From positions 1-39,624 of the forward strand of contig CALFSV010000427.1 of assembly GCA_937916485.1 (NCBI GenBank): a stretch of 39,624 bases of DNA, given 5' to 3'. The position numbers were made by a program, and so were the translations under genes. Below are positions 33,680 through 39,624 of the stretch, piece by piece. The DNA is from an uncultured Paracoccaceae bacterium. Its GTDB lineage: Bacteria; Pseudomonadota; Alphaproteobacteria; Rhodobacterales; Rhodobacteraceae. Position 1 is the first letter of the stretch. Each line of letters begins with the position of its first letter. The notes under the pieces are model-generated. The model did no database searches. It was not told the origin of the DNA and saw only the letters and a list, made by a program, of their open reading frames with translations.

Positions 33680-35042
33680 ACCACGGCATAAGCCCAAGCC
33701 CGAGGCCATCCTGGCGCTTGATCCCGTAGAAATGCGGGACAGGCTAGCCAAGGGTGCCCTTAAGGTCCGCGATCTCGCCGAAGCGTGCATTGCCCGCATC
33801 AAAGCAGTTGAGCCTGAAGTGCTGGCCTGGGCCTGGCTCGAAGAAAGCTACATCCTGGCCGAGGCCGACCGTCTTGATGTGATGCGCCAGGCGGGCCGAC
33901 CGATCGGGCCGCTGCATGGCATGCCCATCGGGATCAAGGACATTATCGACACCAAAAAGATCCAGACAGAAAACGGGACACCGATCGACAAGGGTCGCGT
34001 TCCGACAGAGGACGCGGTGATCGTATCGCGTCTGAAGGCCGCCGGTGCCCTGATCATGGGCAAAACGGTTACGACGGAACTTGCCTACCTGCACCCGGGC
34101 AAGACGCGGAACCCTTACAACGCAGCCCATACGCCGGGTGGATCTTCGCAAGGGTCGGCTGCAGCTGTGGCCGCCGGGATGGTTCCTCTGGCCATCGGCA
34201 CCCAGACCGGCGGATCAGTGATCCGGCCAGCCTCATATTGCGGCACTGTCGCATTCAAACCGTCATTCGGGTTGATCCCGCGTACCGGTGTTCTGCCCCA
34301 GTCGCCCAGCCTTGATACGATCGGCGTCTTTGCGATGTCGACAGCCGGAGCGGCAATGGTGGCCGACGTGCTGGCGGGCTACGACGCGGGCGATACCGCG
34401 ACCGAACCCTGCGCCCCGCCCCGTCTGTTCAGCACCTGCCAAAGCAAGCCGCCCGTCCGGCCAACCTTTGCAGTCCTGTCTGCCATGCCGAGCGCGGTCG
34501 AGTTGCACCCCGATATGGCCAGCGCGATGGCTGAGTTGACCGAAGTGTTGGGCGACTACGCCTTCGAAATCACCCTGCCACCCCTTTTCGACGAGGCTGC
34601 CACGATTCGTGAGCGGATCAACTTTGCCGAAATGTCCAAGTGCTACTACGGGTTGGAAAGGCGCGGTGGTGACCACTTCTCGCCCGAGATCCGGGCAGCA
34701 ATGGAAAAGGGCAAGGATACCTTGGCCCGCGACTACATCTCGGCCCTTGATTGGCCCGGCGTTCTGCGGAGCGCGCTGGCAGAGGTGTTTGAACGGTGCG
34801 ATGCCATCATCTGCCCCGCGACCCCGGGCCCAGCGCCAGAAGGGCTCGACTCAACCGGGCCAGCCATTTGCAATGGCCTCTGGACGCTTTGCGGCGTGCC
34901 CGTCGTCAACCTTCCGCTTTTCGAGGCCAGCAACGGCCTGCCCATGGGCCTTCAGGTTGTTGGCCGGATGGGCGACGATGGCCGGCTGCTGCGCAGCGCC
35001 AACTCCCTTTGGAAAACCCTCACCGAGGAGACTGAATCATGA
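33669..35042 (+). CDS. Amidase signature family hydrolase
   Basis: The 457-residue enzyme has the Ser-cisSer-Lys triad of the amidase family: Lys90 in PIGIKDI, the cis-serine in PGGSSQGSAAAVAAG (about 157-170), and the nucleophile Ser183 in GTQTGGSV. It hydrolyses an amide to acid and ammonia or amine; the partner transporter suggests that the imported compound or a derivative is the substrate. Its start overlaps the DctM stop by 11 bases; a Met at 33660 is an alternative. No clear ribosome site, consistent with coupling. Confidence 0.92.
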   Translation: MATEPRHKPKPEAILALDPVEMRDRLAKGALKVRDLAEACIARIKAVEPEVLAWAWLEESYILAEADRLDVMRQAGRPIGPLHGMPIGIKDIIDTKKIQTENGTPIDKGRVPTEDAVIVSRLKAAGALIMGKTVTTELAYLHPGKTRNPYNAAHTPGGSSQGSAAAVAAGMVPLAIGTQTGGSVIRPASYCGTVAFKPSFGLIPRTGVLPQSPSLDTIGVFAMSTAGAAMVADVLAGYDAGDTATEPCAPPRLFSTCQSKPPVRPTFAVLSAMPSAVELHPDMASAMAELTEVLGDYAFEITLPPLFDEAATIRERINFAEMSKCYYGLERRGGDHFSPEIRAAMEKGKDTLARDYISALDWPGVLRSALAEVFERCDAIICPATPGPAPEGLDSTGPAICNGLWTLCGVPVVNLPLFEASNGLPMGLQVVGRMGDDGRLLRSANSLWKTLTEETES

Positions 35043-35194
35043 CTGATCGCATCTTGGGGTTCATCGCCCTTGCCGTACTGATCGGGTTTCTTGGAATCCT
35101 TGTGTTCAAGCTGATGCGTGTAGACATATCCATCATCGTTGCCATCACCCTGGCGCTCGCTGGTTGGGATTTTCTGCGTCCAGCCAAGAAATAG
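35039..35194 (+). CDS. Small two-helix membrane protein, 51 residues
   Basis: An ATGA overlap with the amidase stop codon opens a 51-codon frame: MTDRIL, a helix FIALAVLIGFLGILVF, a short loop KLMRVD, a second helix ISIIVAITLALAGWDFL, and a basic end RPAKK. It is a hydrophobic hairpin protein, clearly in the TRAP-amidase transcript. No family name comes to mind. It may assist the transporter, or help anchor another part. Gene reality is supported by tight overlap, hydrophobic pattern and position. Confidence 0.8.
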   Translation: MTDRILGFIALAVLIGFLGILVFKLMRVDISIIVAITLALAGWDFLRPAKK

Positions 35195-35285
35195 GCGCAG
35201 GATACCCAAAGGCTCGTCCGATTTTAGTCGCAATTCCGGTCTAGTCTGGCCTTAATCAAAGCGGATCACCCGGTCCCACCCCTTT

Positions 35286-37334
35286 TTGAGCAGGCCAGAC
35301 ATTTCGACATCCAAACCTCTCTCCGGAGCCGCCGCGCGGCATCTGGCCTATAGACCCGAAATCGACGGGCTAAGAGCGTTTTCCGTCCTGTCAGTCGTTC
35401 TCTACCACTTCGGTGTTCCGGGCCTCGACGGGGGATTTGTCGGGGTTGATATCTTCTTTGTCATCTCGGGCTTCCTGATCGGCGGCCTTCTGTGGTCGGA
35501 GTTGCGTGAAACCGGCCGCATAGACTTGGGTCGGTTCTATATGCGCCGCATGCGGCGCCTGGCACCCGCGTTCTTTGCCATGGCCATCGCAAGCTCGGTC
35601 TTTGCGTGGTTGGTCCTGCTGCCGTTCGAGTTTCGGGAGTTCGGCAAATCGCTGATCGCGGCGACCGTTTGGCTGTCCAATGTGCAGTTCTGGCGCGAGG
35701 CGGGCTACTTTGACGTGGCCGCCGAAAGCAAACCGCTTCTGCACACCTGGTCCCTCTCGGTGGAAGAGCAGTTCTACGTCTTTCTACCGCTCGCCTTGCT
35801 CGCCCTTCGAATTGTTCGCGGGGCCACAATTCCTGCCTTGATCCTGATCTGGCTGGTCTCGGCCGTTGCCTGCATCGCCATGACACCGACGTATCCCGAA
35901 GCGACGTTCTTTCTGTTCCCGTTTCGGGCTTGGGAGCTTTTGACGGGGGTTCTCCTTGCAATCGCCTTGAGGAACCAGTCGATCCGTCCTTGGCCGGGCT
36001 TGTCCTGGATCGGGCTCGCTCTTGTTGCGGTTTCGATCATCGCGATGCGCTCTGACGGGTTTCCAGGCTGGCAGGCGATTTTGCCCGTGGCAGGTGCCGC
36101 ACTGATCCTCGCGAACGCAGGTCAGGACAATCTGGCCAACAGGCTGCTTGCCCTCAAGGGACCGGTCTTTGTCGGGCTTATCTCATACTCGCTTTATCTT
36201 TGGCATTGGCCGGTCCTCATCCTGTCGCGCTACTGGCGGGATGGCTACGCCTCGCCGTTTGAGGCCGCTGGGTGGCTAGCCCTTGCCACAATCCTCGCTA
36301 TCTTGAGCTGGGCCTTGGTCGAAAGGCCCTTGCGTCACGCGCACTGGATCGGCGCACCGGCATTTCTGGGAGGGTCGATCGCTGTCGGGTTGGTGGTCCT
36401 GACCTTTGGCGGGCTCATCTATGTCCGAGACGGCGTCGCCAATCGCTTTCCTCCGGAAGTGAGGGCACATATCGACGCCAGCCAGGACTTTCTCCAGGAC
36501 TGGAGCCGGTGTGACACCGCCGCAAGCGGCCCGCTCGCGGGTATCGAAACATGTGACATCGGGCCGGAAGGGGCTCCAAAGGTGTTGATCTGGGGCGATA
36601 GCCATCTGCGCGCCCTGATGGACGGGCTGGCGCTCGCCGCGGATGAGGCGGGAACGCCCGGGATGATCATCTGGCGCGGCGGCTGTCCGCCCCTCTTTGG
36701 TGTAGCCAAGGACGAAAGCGCCTCGACTCCCTCGCAGGATGCCAGCTGCCTTCGCGCCAACAACCAGCTTGAACAGGCCTTCGCACAGATGGACAGCGTT
36801 GAGCGCATCCTACTTGTTGGTCGTTGGAGCTACTATGCCGAAGGCACCGGCATCGGGCGGGACGCTGCCAACCTGATCACCTTGCGGCCTGCACCAGGAT
36901 CGGGGTTACAGGCAGACAACCAGGCGGTCCTTTTCGATCTGGCGCTGGAAGAGACGGTAAAGACCCTGAACGACGATTTTGGCGAGGTGCATGTCCTGCG
37001 CCAAGTGCCCGAGATACCCGACTACAGCTCGCGCGAGGTGGCTCGCATGCTTGCCCATGGTCGGGCCAGCCCGTCCGAGATCACAGCTACCTTCAGCGCC
37101 AAGTCAGAAACGCTGGCCGCCCGCGTCATGGGGGCGGAAACCTGCCTTTACCCGATGGCGACCAAGGGCCTGATCACGCTGATAGACCCTTGGCCCCGTC
37201 TTTGCCCGGAACGGTGCTCTGTCATGATGGACGGCAAACCGGTCTACTTTGACAACAACCACATCAACAATGCCGGGGCGCGCGCGCTGCGCGATCTGTT
37301 CATGCCATTCCTCACTGGGACCGTCGGATCATGA
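35286..37334 (+). CDS. Membrane O-acyltransferase with SGNH domain (OafA type)
   Basis: The 682-residue protein has an N-terminal acyltransferase-3 domain of about ten membrane helices (about 20-390), with YRPEIDGLRAFSV, the catalytic-type His in VLYHFG, RRMRRLAPAFF and LLHTWSLSVEEQFYVFLP. Its C-terminal SGNH hydrolase-like domain starts with IWGDSH (about 436) and ends in DNNHINNAGA. Such proteins add acetyl or other acyl groups to surface glycans, lipids or peptidoglycan. The only available in-frame start is TTG at 35286, without a clear ribosome site. The stop codon overlaps the next start (ATGA). Confidence 0.88.
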   Translation: MSRPDISTSKPLSGAAARHLAYRPEIDGLRAFSVLSVVLYHFGVPGLDGGFVGVDIFFVISGFLIGGLLWSELRETGRIDLGRFYMRRMRRLAPAFFAMAIASSVFAWLVLLPFEFREFGKSLIAATVWLSNVQFWREAGYFDVAAESKPLLHTWSLSVEEQFYVFLPLALLALRIVRGATIPALILIWLVSAVACIAMTPTYPEATFFLFPFRAWELLTGVLLAIALRNQSIRPWPGLSWIGLALVAVSIIAMRSDGFPGWQAILPVAGAALILANAGQDNLANRLLALKGPVFVGLISYSLYLWHWPVLILSRYWRDGYASPFEAAGWLALATILAILSWALVERPLRHAHWIGAPAFLGGSIAVGLVVLTFGGLIYVRDGVANRFPPEVRAHIDASQDFLQDWSRCDTAASGPLAGIETCDIGPEGAPKVLIWGDSHLRALMDGLALAADEAGTPGMIIWRGGCPPLFGVAKDESASTPSQDASCLRANNQLEQAFAQMDSVERILLVGRWSYYAEGTGIGRDAANLITLRPAPGSGLQADNQAVLFDLALEETVKTLNDDFGEVHVLRQVPEIPDYSSREVARMLAHGRASPSEITATFSAKSETLAARVMGAETCLYPMATKGLITLIDPWPRLCPERCSVMMDGKPVYFDNNHINNAGARALRDLFMPFLTGTVGS

Positions 37335-38899
37335 TCGACCAGACGCTGCTGCGGGACTGGGATGTCATCGTCATCGGAACCGGAATGGGCGGCGGAACGA
37401 TTGGCCGTTGTCTGGCAGAGGCCGGAAAGACCGTCCTGTTCCTTGAAAAGGGACATGCGGGTCAAAGGACAGAAGAGACCCCGATAAACATCAGTATGGC
37501 CGATCCAGTGGCCCGGGCCGTGCGGGGATATTGGCCGGACCCGATCGAGGGACATGTCGACGGCAAGACCCGCCGGTTCTTTGCCCCCTTGGGAAGCGGC
37601 GCAGGCGGCAGTTCCGTCTTTTACGCCGCCACGCTTGAACGACCGGAACCTCATGATCTTGACGACAGCCCAGATCGTCCCCACCCCTCTGGCGGTTGGC
37701 CGGTAAGCTACGATGAAATGGCGCCGTGGTACGACAAGGCCCAAGCGATGTATCGCCTGCATGGGGAACCTGATCCCCTGTCGGATCGGCCCACCCCCTC
37801 CTTGGCACCGCCTCCGCCTCTCGGAGAAGGCGATGCCGCCATCATCGAACGGCTACGGGCGAACGGAATTCATCCCTATCGGCTGCATACGGCACTGTCC
37901 TACCTGCCCGGTTGTGCCGAATGCCTTGGCCGAAAATGTCCACGACCCTGCAAGATGGACGGCCGGTCGGCCGGGCTGGAACCAGCCCTGGCAACGGGCC
38001 GGGCCGCCCTGCTTGACGGGTGCGAGGTCACTGCCCTCCGGGGACGGCCCGGACATATCGATGAGGTCGAAGTCCAGCGAGACGGCCAGACCTATTTGAT
38101 CGCTGCCAAACAAGTTGTTTTGGCAGCAGGGGCTTATTCGTCCCCCCGCCTTTTGCTCGCTTCCTCGGCCCCGCATTGGCCCAATGGCTGCGCCAACGGC
38201 AACGATCAGGTCGGACGTTACCTGATGTTTCACCTCGATGAACGTTTTGCCCTTTGGCCTGGAAAATCGGCCCGTTTCGCCGGGGCGTCCAAGGCCGTCG
38301 GCTTTCGCGACCTTTACTACCACAAGGGCAAACGGTTCGGCATGGTGCAGGCGATGGGCGTCGACTTCTCCTACGGAGAAATCGCCTTCCACCTCAAGTC
38401 ACTGGTAGAGCGTTCGGCGCTGCGTCGGTTTCGCCTTGTGCGTGAGTTGACACGCGTTCCCGCCTTCGTCGCTTCGTGGCTTCTGGGCGGGGCAAAGCTT
38501 TACGTTGGGCTGCTTGAGGATTTTCCGATGCCCGAAAACCGGATACTGCTGGACAAGGCAGACCCTCGCGCTATCCGGTTCGACTACACCATCGGACCCG
38601 AGCTCAGGTCGCGGCGCAAACCCTATCGCAAGGCGATCAAGGCCGCCTTTCGCGGGCAACGGATGATGTTCCTCACCCGGGCGGCGGATCCAAACTTTGG
38701 CCATCCCTGCGGGACACTCCGGATGGGCGATGATCCCGCGACCAGCGTGGTTGACCGCAACTGCCGGGCACATGAGGTGGACAACCTTTGGGTGGCGGAC
38801 GCCTCATTCATGCCGACATCCATGGGGGTGAACCCCAGCCTGACCATCGCAGCAAATGCAATCAGGGTGGCAACCTGCATCGTGGAGGATCAGAAATGA
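37331..38899 (+). CDS. GMC family oxidoreductase with cysteine motif
   Basis: The 522-residue FAD enzyme has the dinucleotide motif GTGMGGGTIG at 16-25, the GSGAGGSSVFYAA segment (about 88-100), and the C-terminal GMC blocks GHPCGTLRMGDD and NPSLTIAANAIRVA. GMC enzymes oxidise alcohols to carbonyls. A cluster Cys195, Cys198, Cys203 and Cys207 (GCAECLGRKCPRPCK) could hold a metal or iron-sulfur cluster, or form disulfides. It overlaps the acyltransferase and the SDR, each by ATGA. The substrate is not evident. Confidence 0.88.
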   Translation: MIDQTLLRDWDVIVIGTGMGGGTIGRCLAEAGKTVLFLEKGHAGQRTEETPINISMADPVARAVRGYWPDPIEGHVDGKTRRFFAPLGSGAGGSSVFYAATLERPEPHDLDDSPDRPHPSGGWPVSYDEMAPWYDKAQAMYRLHGEPDPLSDRPTPSLAPPPPLGEGDAAIIERLRANGIHPYRLHTALSYLPGCAECLGRKCPRPCKMDGRSAGLEPALATGRAALLDGCEVTALRGRPGHIDEVEVQRDGQTYLIAAKQVVLAAGAYSSPRLLLASSAPHWPNGCANGNDQVGRYLMFHLDERFALWPGKSARFAGASKAVGFRDLYYHKGKRFGMVQAMGVDFSYGEIAFHLKSLVERSALRRFRLVRELTRVPAFVASWLLGGAKLYVGLLEDFPMPENRILLDKADPRAIRFDYTIGPELRSRRKPYRKAIKAAFRGQRMMFLTRAADPNFGHPCGTLRMGDDPATSVVDRNCRAHEVDNLWVADASFMPTSMGVNPSLTIAANAIRVATCIVEDQK

Positions 38900-39588
38900 C
38901 CGACGGAGTGGCGATTGTCACCGGGGCCGGAGCGGGCCTTGGCCGCGCCTTGGCCATTGGACTTGCTACCAAGGGGATTACCGTCGTTGGCCTCGGCCGA
39001 AACGGGGATGCACTGGACGAAACCGGGGGATTGGCCAGCAGGGGTTTTCACCCTGTGATCGCAGATGTGGCTAACCCTGCCTCCGTCGCTGCGGCCTTTG
39101 CCCGGGCGGACGCTATCGGCCCCGTGACGCTTTTGATCAACAACGCAGCCGTATACCCTCGACGGGATATCCTGGACGAAACGCCTGACACCTTTCAGGA
39201 CACCATGGCAGTCAACCTTGGCGGCGTCGTTGCCTGTACCCATGAGGCGCTTGGCCGAATGGTCCGGACCGGGCAAGGGCGCATCCTCAATGTCGCCAGC
39301 TTTGCCGACATCGCCCCGATGGCCGCAAGCTCGGCCTATTCAGTGTCCAACGGGGCGGCCCGGGTGTTTACAAGGGCGGTGGTGGCCGATCTTGGCGACC
39401 GATTCCCCGGGATCATCATCACCGATTGGCTACCGGGCCGGCTCGCCACAAAAATGGGCATACCCGATGGGCTGGACCCTGCGACGGCGGCGGCCTGGGG
39501 CGTTCAACTTGCCCTTTGGACCGACAGATCGCTGAACGGCACCACTTGGGAGATGGATACAGAGCTTCTTCTGGTCTGCCCCCGTTGA
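38896..39588 (+). CDS. SDR family protein lacking catalytic lysine
   Basis: The 230-residue protein has the cofactor loop TGAGAGLG at 9-16, NNAA at 82-85, Ser135 and Tyr148, but the lysine expected four residues after the tyrosine is Asn152 (YSVSN, codon AAC). Without it, normal SDR proton relay should be weak, so the protein may be a binding partner or use a different mechanism. The ATG at 38896 has GGAGG before it and overlaps the GMC stop codon. The C-terminal part ends at 39588, and the remaining 36 bases of the window contain nothing recognisable. Confidence 0.9.
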   Translation: MTDGVAIVTGAGAGLGRALAIGLATKGITVVGLGRNGDALDETGGLASRGFHPVIADVANPASVAAAFARADAIGPVTLLINNAAVYPRRDILDETPDTFQDTMAVNLGGVVACTHEALGRMVRTGQGRILNVASFADIAPMAASSAYSVSNGAARVFTRAVVADLGDRFPGIIITDWLPGRLATKMGIPDGLDPATAAAWGVQLALWTDRSLNGTTWEMDTELLLVCPR

Positions 39589-39624
39589 GTGGTCCAGTTT
39601 AAATGTTAGTGCATGGTCGGCCTT

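Overview
The window looks like ordinary chromosome of a marine-type alphaproteobacterium of the Rhodobacterales (Roseobacter/Rhodobacteraceae). It is GC-rich throughout, has alphaproteobacterial versions of housekeeping genes (ETF-quinone oxidoreductase, a polyprenyl diphosphate synthase of the type feeding ubiquinone-10, phaA/phaB, uvrC-pgsA-moaD-moaE) and carries a tripartite TRAP transporter. This assignment rests on recall of protein style and gene order, not on a database search. I see no rRNA, tRNA, CRISPR array, transposase, integrase or phage gene.

Left part (1-15.6 kb). A two-helix membrane protein of unknown function and greA lie on the minus strand, divergent from ETF-QO. A secreted TPR protein is coupled to ispE and converges on a polyprenyl diphosphate synthase; a DUF2007 protein overlaps a TrmN6-type tRNA methyltransferase. 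Then come a 55-residue DUF465 protein whose 3' end overlaps a convergent EamA exporter, a GcvA-like LysR regulator sharing a 4-base overlap with that exporter, and a 39-residue basic peptide divergent from the regulator. The polyhydroxybutyrate precursor genes phaA-phaB, a stand-alone EAL phosphodiesterase and tag follow.

Middle part (14.2-22.4 kb). A long minus-strand run reads sohB-like peptidase, small Cys-motif membrane protein, Na+/Ca2+ antiporter, pteridine-reductase-like SDR, uvrC, pgsA, moaD, moaE, with many overlaps. Upstream of it lies an ABC-2 exporter pair. An AT-rich stretch with a consensus DnaA box sits upstream of uvrC, and a roseobacter-style inverted intergenic repeat lies between uvrC and pgsA.

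Accessory part (22.6-35.2 kb). This is the most distinctive region. Two large flavin/NAD(P) oxidoreductases of the trimethylamine dehydrogenase/StcD class flank a divergent TetR regulator and an MttB-family methyltransferase without pyrrolysine. A ProC-like dehydrogenase follows, then a TRAP transporter operon (binding protein, small and large membrane subunits) ending in an amidase and a 51-residue membrane protein. My reading is uptake and demethylation of an N-methylated or quaternary amine, with a proline-betaine-like compound as one candidate. A nested palindrome between tetR and mttB looks like the operator. Both flavoenzyme genes end in the same kind of palindromic repeat.

Right part (35.3-39.6 kb). 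Three tightly overlapping genes encode a membrane O-acyltransferase with an SGNH domain, a GMC oxidoreductase with a four-cysteine motif, and an SDR whose catalytic lysine is replaced by asparagine. Their joint product is unknown; modification of a glycan or lipid is the most natural guess.
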